Counted from the stretch's first letter, positions 1 through 8,868 are shown. The stretch: DNA of 64,000 nt from JBBQUN01 sp963717115 (GCA_963717115.1 CAVQVO010000017.1:434001-498000), one strand, 5' to 3'. A program made the numbers and translations. The notes: a model not told the origin generated them from the letters alone.

Positions 1-1002
1 TACAACCACCCGGCCCGGGTCGCCGAGGAGATCGCCACGCTCGATCTGATCTCCCGTGGTCGGGTCGAGTTCGGGATCGGCGAGGGCGCAACACGGATGG
101 AACTCGGCGGCTTCGGCATCCCGGCGAAACAGAAGCGGGCGATGAGCATCGAGGCCGGCGAGCAGATCGCCAACATGATGGCCCTGACGCCCTACCCGGG
201 CTACGAGGGCGAATCGTTCTCGTTCCCCTGCCGCAACGTCGTCCCGAAGCCCAGCCAGAAGCCGCACCCTCCGATGTGGATCGCCTGTACCAATCGGGCC
301 ACCATCGAGCTCGCCGCCGAACTCGGCATCGGTGCGCTCGCGTTCTCGTTCGTCGACCCCGAGGAGGCCGCTCACTGGGTGACGACCTACTACGACACGA
401 TCAAGAGCGAGCGTTGTGTGCCCATCGGTCACACGGTCAACGCCAACATCGCCCTCGTCACCGGCTTCTCGCTCCACGAGGACCGCAACGAGGCGATCCG
501 TCGGGGCCGGGAGGGCTTCGAGTTCTTCAGCTATGCCATCAGCGCCATGGTGACCCAGGACAGCGTGCCCGGTCGCACCAATCTGTGGCAGGACTTCCAG
601 GCGATGCGCGGCCCCGGTGCGACCGATGCCTACATCGAGAAGGCCCGCCGCCATGGCGATGCCTACTCCTCGGCGATCGGCACACCGGCCGACGCGCGCC
701 GCCACATCCGCGAGCTCGACGCGATCGGTGTCGATCAGCTGATCTTCATCCAGCAGGCGGGCCGCAATCGTCACGAGGACATCTGCGCCTCGCTCGAGCT
801 GTTCGCCTCCGAGGTGATGCCCGAGTTCCACGCCGACGAAGCCGAGCGCCTGGCCCGCAAGGAGGCCGAGCTGGCTCCCTTCATCGAGGCGGCGCTGGCC
901 CGGAAGAACTGGATGGAGCCGATCGCCGACGGCGACATCCCGGTCGTTCCGGCGGCGGTGAAGCGGGCCCAGGTTCCCGACTCGCAGACCGCAGCCGTGT
1001 GA
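1..1002 (+). CDS. LLM class flavin-dependent oxidoreductase (5' end missing)
   Basis: The reading frame is open from the first base, so the gene starts before the window. The visible part is a bacterial-luciferase-like TIM barrel: the segment around SRGRVEFGIGEG is the usual strand/loop of this family, followed by a long helical C-terminal part. The family uses FMNH2 or F420H2 to oxidise small organic substrates; the true substrate cannot be read from the sequence. It is followed after 26 bases by a convergent TetR gene. About 330 residues are present, so only a short N-terminal piece is missing. Confidence 0.85.
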   Translation, partial: YNHPARVAEEIATLDLISRGRVEFGIGEGATRMELGGFGIPAKQKRAMSIEAGEQIANMMALTPYPGYEGESFSFPCRNVVPKPSQKPHPPMWIACTNRATIELAAELGIGALAFSFVDPEEAAHWVTTYYDTIKSERCVPIGHTVNANIALVTGFSLHEDRNEAIRRGREGFEFFSYAISAMVTQDSVPGRTNLWQDFQAMRGPGATDAYIEKARRHGDAYSSAIGTPADARRHIRELDAIGVDQLIFIQQAGRNRHEDICASLELFASEVMPEFHADEAERLARKEAELAPFIEAALARKNWMEPIADGDIPVVPAAVKRAQVPDSQTAAV

Positions 1003-1028
1003 CCCCCCGGTCGGTCGGCCGGTCGTGT

Positions 1029-1646
1029 TCAGGCGGATCGGGCGAGGTTCGCCTCGATCACGGTCGTGATGATCTCGGTCGTGAGGCGGGCTGCGTCCTC
1101 GACGGATTGCCCGAGATCGAGGACCAAGGAATGGGTCGAGTAGCTCGAAACGGCCATGGCCACGACCTCGGACACGGCCTCGGGAGGTTCGCCCGTGCCT
1201 CCCGCCGCCTCCCACGCCTGGGTCGTCAATCGGGCGGTCACCCGTCGACGCATCGCCCGTCGGCGACCGGTGACGGCACGGAACTCAGGGGCCAGTGCGT
1301 CGTCGGCGGTGCTGGAGAGCTGCCAGATGGCCAGGCCGGCGGCGAGGTGGCTGCGGTGGGTGAGTTCGACCACCCGGGTGAGCCACTCGGTGAGGTCGCC
1401 CTCGACCTGGCCGGCCTCGAGCAGCTGATCCTCGTAGTGCTCGACGGCGGCATCGAGCGCGTCGCGGACGAGGACGTCGCGCGAATCGAAGTGCCGAAAC
1501 AGCGATCGCCGGCTGACCCCGGACCCCTCGGCGATCTGATCCATCGTCACCGCCAGGCCGTGCGTGGCGAGCAGGGCCTGTGCCGCTCGCAGGGCCTGCG
1601 TGCGGACGAAATCGCTCCGCGTCGTGAGCTGATCGGTCGCCGACAT
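1029..1646 (-). CDS. TetR/AcrR family transcriptional regulator
   Basis: 205 residues. Residues about 12-55 form a TetR helix-turn-helix (TMDQIAEGSGVSRRSLFRHF), followed by a helical ligand-binding domain. I chose the ATG at 1646; an in-frame upstream start at 1721 would run through the promoter region. The gene is divergent from a TauD-like dioxygenase, and the gap between them holds an 18-bp palindrome that recurs upstream of the P450 gene. This suggests it represses itself, the dioxygenase unit and the P450. The ligand is unknown but is probably a substrate of the surrounding oxidative pathway. Confidence 0.9.
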   Translation of the reverse strand: MSATDQLTTRSDFVRTQALRAAQALLATHGLAVTMDQIAEGSGVSRRSLFRHFDSRDVLVRDALDAAVEHYEDQLLEAGQVEGDLTEWLTRVVELTHRSHLAAGLAIWQLSSTADDALAPEFRAVTGRRRAMRRRVTARLTTQAWEAAGGTGEPPEAVSEVVAMAVSSYSTHSLVLDLGQSVEDAARLTTEIITTVIEANLARSA

Positions 1647-1682
1647 CCCATCCACGCTAGCAGCCCGAACCCGATGAGGCAC

Positions 1683-1711
1683 TTGACGGTGCCGAGATGG
1701 CACTCTAGGAT
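1683..1711 (+). promoter_or_regulatory. Sigma-A-type promoter of the TauD-like gene
   Basis: TTGACG (1683-1688) and TAGGAT (1706-1711) are separated by 17 bases. The predicted start lies near 1718, and an AAGGGA ribosome-binding sequence precedes the ATG at 1763. The -10 box lies inside the palindromic operator at 1698-1715. Confidence 0.65.
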
Positions 1712-1715
1712 GCCA
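1698..1715. promoter_or_regulatory. Palindromic operator, copy 1
   Basis: TGGCACTCTAGGATGCCA: 5-bp inverted arms TGGCA/TGCCA around an 8-base centre. The sequence recurs with 17 of 18 identities, in reverse orientation, at 6061-6078 upstream of the P450 gene. It lies between the divergent TetR and dioxygenase genes, the usual place for a TetR operator. Confidence 0.7.
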
Positions 1716-1762
1716 CAACACCGACGGGCAGGCGCTCGGATCGGAACCTCGAAGGGACGAAC

Positions 1763-2832
1763 ATGACCGACGCCGCGACGGCCGACTCGAGACTGGCCCC
1801 GATCGACTCCCCGGCCGCCTGGTTCGGCCGTGATCTCCAGCACGATGCCTCGTGGACCGAATCGCTGACCGGGACCGAGGTCGACGAACTCCTCGCTGCG
1901 GTGGCCGACATCGGGCGACGAGGGCTCCGCATCCTCGACCTGCGCCGCGAGGACTTCGCGTTCCCGACCCTGTCCGAACGACTGCGACGGTTGGCCATCG
2001 AACTCGATCGGGGGCGCGGCTTCTGGTTGCTGCGAGGACTGCCGATCGAGGATCTCTCCCGCCACGACGCCGCAGTCGCCTACTGGGGGATCGGTCTGCA
2101 CCTGGGGGTCCCCGTGTCGCAGAACTCCCGAGGCCACCTCCTCGGCCACGTGACCGACGAGGGCGTCGACATCCGGGAGCCGGGTTCCCGGGGCTACCAG
2201 ACGCGGGTGCGGCTCCCGTACCACACCGACAGCTCCGACACGGTCGGGTTGCTGTGTCTCCAGCCGTCCCGGTCGGGCGGACTCAGCTCGATCGTCTCGT
2301 CGACCACCGTCTTCAACGAGACCCTCCGCCGGCGACCCGACCTCGCCCACCTCTGGTTCCAGGACTGGTACTACGACCGGCGGAACGAGGAGCGTCCCGG
2401 TGAGGCACCCTTCTTCACCACCCCGCTGGCCTGTTGGTACGGCGGGTTGCTCTCGATTCGCTATGTCCGCTCGTTCCTCGACACGGCGCTGCGCCACGAG
2501 GGCGTGCCGGCGCCGCACCGAGGACGAGGCCGCCTTCCTCGACCTGATCGACACGATCACGGTCGAACCCGGAATCGCCCTGCACATGGATTTCCGGCCG
2601 GGTGACATCCAGTTCCTCTGCAACTACTCGACGCTGCATTCCCGCACCGACTACGACGACTGGCCCGAGCCCGAGCGCAAGCGGCATCTGCTTGCGGCTC
2701 TGGATCAGCCTCGACGACGGCCGGCCGCTGCCGGATCATTTCGGTCGCGGTGTCACCGCCGGACTCGTCGGTCGTGGCGGTATCCCGGCGGTGCCCGGGC
2801 TCGCCGACCCCCTGGCCGGCACCGACATCTGA
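1763..2832 (+). CDS. TauD/TfdA-like Fe(II)/2-oxoglutarate dioxygenase (two +1 frame changes)
   Basis: The joined product is about 355 residues. The iron ligands are visible: His-x-Asp in LPYHTDSSD, and the distal His in NYSTLHSRTDY. The 2-oxoglutarate-binding Arg lies in the C-terminal RHLLRLW segment. The frame changes at about 2517 and again at about 2692. Removing one base at each place restores the family sequence (ends in the frame ...GLADPLAGTDI, stop 2830-2832). Both changes are one extra base, the pattern seen across the window, so the gene is probably intact in the organism. It is divergent from the TetR gene and followed by a nitroreductase-like gene 18 bases downstream. Confidence 0.8.
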
Positions 2833-2850
2833 CGTGAGGACGACCTGACC

Positions 2851-3660
2851 ATGGCCACGTCGCGGTTTGCCGAACTCCTCACGGCGAGATTCGCCGACCC
2901 GCCGACCGAAGCACCGCTCACTCTGCCGGAGTCGGGGAGCGACCGCTCGACCATCGAGCTGATGCTCGCGCACCGGACCTGTCGCCGCTTCGCTGCGACG
3001 CCGGTCGATCAGACGCTGCTCGACCTCTTGCTGGCAGCGACGTCGGGCACCCCGTCGAAGAGCGATCTTCAGCAGTGGTCGGTCGTCCTGGTCGACGATC
3101 CGACCACTCGTTCGGCGATCGCCGAGTTGATCCCGTCGATGCCCTGGGTCGCCGATGCACCCCGATTCCTCGTCTTCTGCGGTGACAGCCGCCGAATCCG
3201 CCGGATCGCCGACGAGGCCGGATCCGGATTCGCCAACGACCACCTCGACGCGTTCCTGAATGCCGCATCCGACGCCGCGATGCACCTGTCGACCTTCATC
3301 TGGGCCGCCGAGTCGGTCGGTCTGGGAACGTGCCCGATCAGCGTCGTGCGGAACCACATCGACGAGGTGTCGGAGCTGCTGGGACTACCCGACCACGTGT
3401 TCCCGCTCGCCGGGATGTGTCTGGGATGGCCCGAGCGCCTCGAGCCGCTCTCGCCCCGGCTCGGGCACGACGTGACCGTCCACCGCGATCGCTACGACGA
3501 CGGGGCGTTGACGAGCGCGATCGACGACTACGACCGTCGCCGGCTCGCGGCTCGTCCCGAGGCCGGTGCCTGGTCGGCGGCGAAGGCCGCGATGGTCGCC
3601 CGCCCCGAGCGCGAACAGCTGGCCCGCTTCCTGCGGTCGAAGGGCTTCCGGCTCGACTGA
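2851..3660 (+). CDS. Nitroreductase family protein
   Basis: 269 residues. The N-terminal part ELMLAHRTCRRFAATPV is the FMN-phosphate-binding start of the nitroreductase fold, and the central SVGLGTCPISVVRN and AGMCLGWP segments match NfsA-like members. The family uses FMN and NAD(P)H to reduce nitro groups, quinones or flavins. It lies 18 bases after the TauD-like dioxygenase and is probably co-transcribed. It is convergent with the acyl-CoA dehydrogenase, with 2 bases between the stop codons. Confidence 0.85.
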   Translation: MATSRFAELLTARFADPPTEAPLTLPESGSDRSTIELMLAHRTCRRFAATPVDQTLLDLLLAATSGTPSKSDLQQWSVVLVDDPTTRSAIAELIPSMPWVADAPRFLVFCGDSRRIRRIADEAGSGFANDHLDAFLNAASDAAMHLSTFIWAAESVGLGTCPISVVRNHIDEVSELLGLPDHVFPLAGMCLGWPERLEPLSPRLGHDVTVHRDRYDDGALTSAIDDYDRRRLAARPEAGAWSAAKAAMVARPEREQLARFLRSKGFRLD

Positions 3661-3662
3661 GC

Positions 3663-4814
3663 TCAGCCGCGAGGTTCTCTCGGAAGGCCGAGGGCGCGCT
3701 CGCCGAGGATGTTCCGCATGACCTCGGACGTGCCACCCATGATCGTGTACGACGGACCCTGCAGGACGGCGCACGTGCGGGGCGAGTCCAGCAGTGCCTG
3801 GGCCCCCAACGTCCGTGCGGCGAAGGCGGCGACCCGGCGCTCGTGCTCGGTGCAGAAGCACTTGATCGTGGTGCTGGAACCGACCGGGGCCTGGCCGAGC
3901 GCGTGGCGGTGGACCATGAGCCTTCCGAGCCGGTAGCCCGTTTCGAGCGCGGCGATCTGTTGACGGACCCGGGGGTCGGACACGTCCGCCAGCGCGACGG
4001 CGTCGTCGAAGAGCGGTCGGTTCGAGACCAGGCGATCGATCCCTCCCCGCTCGTGCTCGAGCTGGGCCATGGTCTGGCCGAACGCATTCCCCTCGACTCC
4101 GACCAGGTTCTCGATCGGCACCTCGACGTCGTCGAAGAAGACCTCGCAGAAGTGCTGGTTGCCGACCATGTCGGCGATGGTTCGGACCTCGATCCCCGGG
4201 CTGTCCATCGGCACGATGATCTCGCTGATGCCACGATGCGGAGGACCCTCGCTCGACGTGCGGCAGATCAGGTAGCAGTAGTCGGCGAGGCGGGCCATCG
4301 AGGTCCAGATCTTCTGACCGTTGATCAGCCACACGTCGCCCTTGCGGATCGCCGAGGTGGTGACCGACGCGAGATCGGAGCCGGCGTCGGGTTCGCTCAT
4401 GCCGATGCACCACGTCTGCTCCCCGGTCAGGATCCCGGGCAGGAACTCGGCCTGTTGGTCGGCGGTCCCGAAGCGAATGATCGAAGGTCCCATCTGCCGG
4501 TCGGAGACCCAGCCGGCGGCGATCGGAGCGCCGGCGCTGATCATCTCGTCGGCCATGATGATGCGCTCGATGTCGGGGCGACCATGACCGCCGTACTCGA
4601 CGGGCCAGGTCATCCCGACCCAGCCCTCGGTCGCGAGCACGGTCGAGAACTCCTTCGAGTGGCCGTTGATCCAGGAGTCGTGGAAGCGGCCGTGGGCGGC
4701 GATGCCCTCGGCCGCGACGGTCCGAGCACGCTCGCGGAGGCGATCCAGTTCGGGTCCGAGGGCGAAGTCGAGTCCGGTCGTCTTCGTTCTCGGCCGGTCC
4801 CGGTCGGTGCTCAT
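3663..4814 (-). CDS. Acyl-CoA dehydrogenase
   Basis: 383 residues. The N-terminal helical domain is followed by the middle beta domain (WCIGMSEPDAGSDLASVTT, the flavin/acyl-CoA contact). The C-terminal helical domain ends in the usual YTIMGGTSEVMRNILGERAL. It oxidises an acyl-CoA to the enoyl-CoA with FAD, passing electrons to ETF. It lies 39 bases downstream of the P450 gene on the same strand and is likely in its transcription unit. Confidence 0.92.
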   Translation of the reverse strand: MSTDRDRPRTKTTGLDFALGPELDRLRERARTVAAEGIAAHGRFHDSWINGHSKEFSTVLATEGWVGMTWPVEYGGHGRPDIERIIMADEMISAGAPIAAGWVSDRQMGPSIIRFGTADQQAEFLPGILTGEQTWCIGMSEPDAGSDLASVTTSAIRKGDVWLINGQKIWTSMARLADYCYLICRTSSEGPPHRGISEIIVPMDSPGIEVRTIADMVGNQHFCEVFFDDVEVPIENLVGVEGNAFGQTMAQLEHERGGIDRLVSNRPLFDDAVALADVSDPRVRQQIAALETGYRLGRLMVHRHALGQAPVGSSTTIKCFCTEHERRVAAFAARTLGAQALLDSPRTCAVLQGPSYTIMGGTSEVMRNILGERALGLPREPRG

Positions 4815-4853
4815 CGTCGGCTTCCGTTCGCAGTCGTCGGGTGAGGGATTCGT

Positions 4854-6032
4854 TCAGCGGGAAGGAAACACGACCGGCACCGAACGCGGTCCGCGGATCT
4901 GGCCCCCGGCCCAGGTCACCGCCGCGGGGTCCTCGAGCTCGAACTCGGGAATTGCGGCGAGCCACTCCTCGAGGGCGACCCGCAGCTCCATCCGTGCCAG
5001 GTTGGAGCCCGCGCAGCGATGGATGCCGACGCCGAAGGCGAGGTGACGGTTCTGGACCCGATCGATGATGAATCGATCGGCGTCATCGAAGTGCTTTTCG
5101 TCACGGTTGGCAGCCGGAAAACTGAGCAGCACGCGTTCGCCGGCCCCGATCGGGCACCCGGCGATCTCGGTGTCGGTCGTGGCGATCCGAGCCATGGTGA
5201 CCGGTGCGTAGAAGCGGAGGAACTCCTCGATCGCGAGCGGCCAGACGTCGGGATCCTCGACGAGGCGACGGCGGTCCTCCGGGTGGGCCGCGAGGTGGTA
5301 CAACGACGAGCCGATGGCACTCCACGTCGTGTCGACGCCGGCCACCAGGAGGAGTGCTGCCTCGCCGACGATGAGGGCGTCGTCGATGGGCGCGCCGTCG
5401 TGCTCGCTCAGAGCCATGTGGCTGATCAGGTCGGTGCCGGGATCGGCCCGTCGGTCGGCGATCTCGCCTCGGAGGAACTCCGCCAGTTCGGCGGTCGCCT
5501 TGGCCCGGCGTTCTGCGTCGGCGGCGAACTCGATGATCGATCGCACCCACTCCACGAACCGGTCACTCTCGTGTTCGGGGACGCCGAGCAGCGCCCCGAT
5601 CACCCGCACCGGCAGCTGCTGGGCGTAGTCCCGTGCGGCATCGGCCCGACCCTGCGCGATGAACGACTCGATGAGCGTTCGACACAACTGCCGGGTCCCG
5701 GCCTCGTAGGAGAGGACGGCCGTCGGCGACATCGCCGGGAGCATCAGCCGCCGGGTCCAGGTGTGCAGCGGCGGGTCGGCATCGATCGGGGGACTGCCCT
5801 GGGTGAGGGTCGCTCGGCGCTCGGGGACCTCGATCACGCTCACGCCCTGCGACGACGTGAACGTGTCGATGTCGCGGGCGATCGCCGTGACGTCGTCGTA
5901 CCGAGTGGGGAGCCACGAGCCGCCGTGGTCGTCGGCGCGGGCGACCGGGCACTCGGTGCGAAAGCGCTTCCAGATCGGTGCCGGATCGGCGACGTAGGTG
6001 GGGTCGAAGAGGTCGTAGTCGTTGCGTGTCAT
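4854..6032 (-). CDS. Cytochrome P450
   Basis: 392 residues, the length of soluble bacterial class I P450s. The heme-thiolate motif FGVGIHRCAGSNLAR (Cys ligand) is present. So are the I-helix oxygen-activation segment VAGVDTTWSA (usual AGxDTT) and the K-helix E-x-x-R in EEFLRFYAP. It needs a ferredoxin and reductase, which are not adjacent. The promoter (TGGACA, 17 bases, TAGGAT) overlaps the second copy of the TetR operator. The neighbouring acyl-CoA dehydrogenase, Baeyer-Villiger enzyme and SDR suggest stepwise oxidation of a hydrophobic or cyclic carbon source (inference). Confidence 0.93.
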   Translation of the reverse strand: MTRNDYDLFDPTYVADPAPIWKRFRTECPVARADDHGGSWLPTRYDDVTAIARDIDTFTSSQGVSVIEVPERRATLTQGSPPIDADPPLHTWTRRLMLPAMSPTAVLSYEAGTRQLCRTLIESFIAQGRADAARDYAQQLPVRVIGALLGVPEHESDRFVEWVRSIIEFAADAERRAKATAELAEFLRGEIADRRADPGTDLISHMALSEHDGAPIDDALIVGEAALLLVAGVDTTWSAIGSSLYHLAAHPEDRRRLVEDPDVWPLAIEEFLRFYAPVTMARIATTDTEIAGCPIGAGERVLLSFPAANRDEKHFDDADRFIIDRVQNRHLAFGVGIHRCAGSNLARMELRVALEEWLAAIPEFELEDPAAVTWAGGQIRGPRSVPVVFPSR

Positions 6033-6060
6033 CGTGGTCCTCGGGCCGAGTCGGTTGCCG

Positions 6061-6078
6061 AGGCATCCTAGAGTGCCA
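6061..6078. promoter_or_regulatory. Palindromic operator, copy 2
   Basis: The reverse complement reads TGGCACTCTAGGATGCCT, matching the copy at 1698-1715 in 17 of 18 positions. It covers the P450 -10 box and lies 29 bases upstream of the P450 start codon. Confidence 0.7.
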
Positions 6079-6093
6079 ACTCGACACTGTCCA
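6065..6093 (-). promoter_or_regulatory. Sigma-A-type promoter of the P450 gene
   Basis: On the minus strand TGGACA (6093-6088), a 17-base spacer and TAGGAT (6070-6065). The -10 box is identical to that of the TauD-like promoter. Confidence 0.6.
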
Positions 6094-6098
6094 GTGTC
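6083..6098. promoter_or_regulatory. Second inverted repeat in the P450/BVMO gap
   Basis: GACACTGTCCAGTGTC is a 7-bp perfect inverted repeat with a 2-base centre. It covers the P450 -35 box. It differs in sequence from the operator beside it and may bind another dimeric regulator. Confidence 0.45.
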
Positions 6099-6185
6099 AA
6101 ACTGGTCGGCTCCGACCCACGGAGTCCGACGAGAGCGGCCGGGCCGTATTGGAACCGTTGTCGGACACCTGGGTAACGTCTCCCC

Positions 6186-6236
6186 GTGACGTTCGGAACC
6201 GTGAACCAGGGTGACCCATCGGGAGCGAACCGATGA
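6186..6236 (+). CDS. Possible 16-residue leader peptide coupled to the BVMO gene
   Basis: GTG at 6186 opens a 16-codon frame whose TGA (6234-6236) overlaps the ATG of the monooxygenase (6233) as ATGA. TAACGT at 6174-6179 lies exactly 6 bases before the GTG, the spacing seen at other probable leaderless genes in this window. A weak TTGGAA box lies 19 bases further up. Its role, if real, may be only to couple translation to the monooxygenase. Confidence 0.35.
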   Translation: MTFGTVNQGDPSGANR

Positions 6237-7854
6237 CCGCCGACCCGCAGCGACACGAGGTCGTCGTCGTCGGCGCCGGTGTGTCGGGGATCTACCAGAT
6301 CAAGCGACTCACCGATCTCGGCATCGATGCCATCGTGCTCGAGGCCGACGACGACCTCGGTGGCACGTGGTACCGCAATCGCTACCCGGGGGCTCGGTTC
6401 GACTCCGAGAGCTACACCTACGGCTACTCCTTCTCGAAGGAACTGCTCGACGAGTGGCACTGGAAGGAACGGTTCTCGGCCCAGCCCGAGAACCTCCGCT
6501 ACCTGAACTACGTCGCCGACAAGTTCGACCTCCGCCGCCACATGCGGTTCGACGCACGGGTCGAGACGATGACCTGGGACGAAGACGAGCGCGTCTGGCA
6601 CCTCGGTCTGCAGAGCGGCGAGGCTCTCGTCGCCCGCTTCGTCATCACCAGCCTCGGTCCGCTGTCCATCCCGACCCTGCCGAGCTACGAGGGCATCGAC
6701 GACTTCGAGGGCGAGGCGTTCCACACCTACTGGTGGCCGAAGGAGCCCGTCGCACTCGAGGGCCGCCGGGTCGGGGTCATCGGCACCGGCGCAACCGGCA
6801 TCCAGGTCATCAGCGAGATCGCCGACCAGGTCGGGGAGCTGACGGTGTTCCAGCGTCGCCCCAACTGGAGCACCCCGCTGAACAACGCCCCCATCTCCGA
6901 CGAGGAGATGGACCGAGATCCGCGCCCGCTACGACGAGATCTTCGCCAACTGTGCCCGCTCACCCGGCGGGTTCGAGCACGTGCCCCGGCGCGGCTTCTG
7001 GAACCTGACGGCCGAGGAACGGCGAGCGTTCTGGGACGAGCTCTACGACCAGCCGGGCTTCGCGCTCCTGGCCGGCAACTTCGCCGAGATCTTCTTCGAC
7101 GAGGCGGCCAACCGCGAGATCTCCGACTACATCGCCGACCGGATCCGCGCAGCGGGTCGACGACCCCGATCTGGCCGAGAAGCTCATCCCCCGGGACCAC
7201 GGGTTCGGGATGCAGCGCCTGCCCGCTCGAGACCCACTACTTCGAGGCCTACAACCGCGACAACGTGCGCCTGGTCGACCTCTCCGAGACGCCGATCGAG
7301 CGCTTCACCCCGACGGGCATCCAGACCACCGGTCGCATCACGATCTCGACCTGATCGTGTACGCCACCGGCTTCGACGCCATCACCGGCGGCTACGACCG
7401 CATCGACATCCGCGGGGTCGATGGGCAGGCGCCTGGCCGACAAGTGGCGAGACAGCCCGAGCACCTACCTCGGGGTCTTCACCGACGGGTTCCCCAACCT
7501 GTTCATGGTGGCCGGCCCACAGAGCGTGTCGGGGTCGACCAACTTCCCCCGGGCCATCGAGACCGGGGTCGACTGGCTGACGGCGCTGCTCGAGCACGTC
7601 GAGGAGCGGGGCTGCACCCGGATCGAGGCCGACGGCCGAGGCCGAACGGGAATGGGTCGACGAGGTCGTCCGGGCCCACGAGCGGCTGCTGCTGCGCGAC
7701 AGCAAGGGCTGGTTCACCGGCTACAACTCCAACGTGGTCGGCCACCGAGAGGGCAACGGTCCGCTACCAGGCCTACTTCGGCGGTGCACCCCAGTACACG
7801 ACGAAGATCGAACAGGTCGCCGCCGACGGATACGCCGGTCTGGATCTGACCTAG
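6233..7854 (+). pseudogene. Type I Baeyer-Villiger monooxygenase, broken by seven frame changes
   Basis: The joined product is about 540 residues, the size of cyclohexanone-type enzymes. The FAD Rossmann motif GAGVSG is at residues 14-19, the Baeyer-Villiger fingerprint F-x-G-x3-H-x3-W-P is matched by FEGEAFHTYWWP, the NADPH Rossmann motif is GTGATG, and the C-terminal YATGFD motif is present. The frame changes near 6912, 7150, 7226, 7347, 7424, 7632 and 7756. Six are one extra base and the one near 7347 is one missing base. Restoring the frame gives the family sequence throughout, with no other damage. Either the sequence is poor here or the gene has recently decayed; I favour the first. The stop shares CTAG with the convergent SDR stop. 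Confidence 0.85.
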
Positions 7855-8618
7855 TCGCCTCGCTCGGCGGTGACGCCGCTGACGCGGGCGAATTCGTGGG
7901 CCTCGTGGTCGTGTCCGGCGACGGCCTTGATCGCCCGGCCGGTACGGCCCGAGGTCGCGGCGTCGAGATGCGCATGGGCGATGTGGAGCGGGTCGGCCAT
8001 GTCGCGGGGCACGGAGCCGTCGGTGATGCCGGTCATCGGGGTGGCGACACCTCCGGGACAGATCGCATTGATCGTGATGTTCTTGGCCCGCAGCGAGGTC
8101 GCCGACGCCCGCACCAGTCCGACCACCGCCCACTTGGTCATCGAGTACACCGGATCGGGGGACCAGGGGATGAGCCCGGCGAGGCTGGCCGTCGCGGTGA
8201 TGGCCCCACCACCGCCGGCTTCGATGACGGGCACCAACGCCCGGAGGCCGAACGCGACGCCGTTGATGTTGACGCCGACCGCCCGCTGATAGGCGTCGAT
8301 GTCCCAGGTGCCGGGATCGTCGGGTGTCGTCATGAAATCCTCCGGCGGTCGGAAGACGACGCCGGCGTTGAGGACGGCGATGTCGAGGCCGGTGAGCGAA
8401 CCGGCCAGTGCCGTCCACTGGTCGGGGTCACGCACGTCGCAGGGCGCGAACCGGGCGCCGATGTCGGTGGCCAGATCCTGCCCGGCCGCACCGGGGAGAT
8501 CGACGACGATGACCGACGCGCCGTCACCGGCGGCCAGGCGCGCCACTGCGGCGCCGATCCCGGACGCTGCGCCGGTCACCAGGAGTTGCTTGCCATCGAG
8601 TCCCCACGAATCGGTCAT
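7851..8618 (-). CDS. Short-chain dehydrogenase/reductase (SDR)
   Basis: 255 residues, classical SDR length. The NAD(P)-binding TGAASGIG is near residue 15, and an acidic residue after the second strand (VVDL) suggests NAD preference. The structural NAG, the catalytic Ser in TATASLAG and the YSMTK (Y-x3-K) pair are present. It lies next to the P450 and Baeyer-Villiger genes, so a role in oxidising an alcohol to a ketone for ring or chain cleavage is plausible. The ATG overlaps the stop of an upstream gene remnant as ATGA. Confidence 0.9.
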   Translation of the reverse strand: MTDSWGLDGKQLLVTGAASGIGAAVARLAAGDGASVIVVDLPGAAGQDLATDIGARFAPCDVRDPDQWTALAGSLTGLDIAVLNAGVVFRPPEDFMTTPDDPGTWDIDAYQRAVGVNINGVAFGLRALVPVIEAGGGGAITATASLAGLIPWSPDPVYSMTKWAVVGLVRASATSLRAKNITINAICPGGVATPMTGITDGSVPRDMADPLHIAHAHLDAATSGRTGRAIKAVAGHDHEAHEFARVSGVTAERGD

Positions 8619-8854
8619 GGCCGAGATCGTAGGTCAGGGGCCGCGCCGGTTCGATCCTGCGACAGGTCGAACACGAGGGGCGCGTGATCCGACGGACGCA
8701 GACCGCTCCGTTCCCGGGTGTCGATCCACACGGCCCCGACTCGTCGGGCGAGCGACGGGGAGGCGAGGGCGAGGTCGATGCCCAGAACCCGGTTCGGACG
8801 AGTGGCGACCTCCACGACGTCGGCTCGGGTTTCGACCACAATGGCCGGGCCCAC
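8615..8854 (-). pseudogene. C-terminal remnant of an exonuclease III-like endonuclease/phosphatase
   Basis: 79 residues from a GTG. The stretch RPNRVLGIDLALASPSLARR followed by RSGLRPSDHAPLVFDL matches the C-terminal end of exonuclease III-type (EEP fold) enzymes, including the catalytic S-D-H. The N-terminal two thirds, with the metal-binding Asn and Glu, are absent: immediately upstream lies the start of a divergent oxidoreductase. The stop overlaps the SDR start as ATGA, so it was probably once a full gene coupled to the SDR. It is unlikely to be active. Confidence 0.6.
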
Positions 8855-8868
8855 GAGAGGAGGAGGCG

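Noticed and set aside
276..1766. Open plus-strand frame running across the luciferase-like and TetR genes
   Set aside because: Arg/Pro/Gly-rich translation without domains, crossing two well-supported genes.
6900..7760. Programmed ribosomal frameshifting in the Baeyer-Villiger gene
   Set aside because: Seven shifts at unrelated sequences, no slippery heptamers and one in the opposite direction; sequence error or decay is far simpler.
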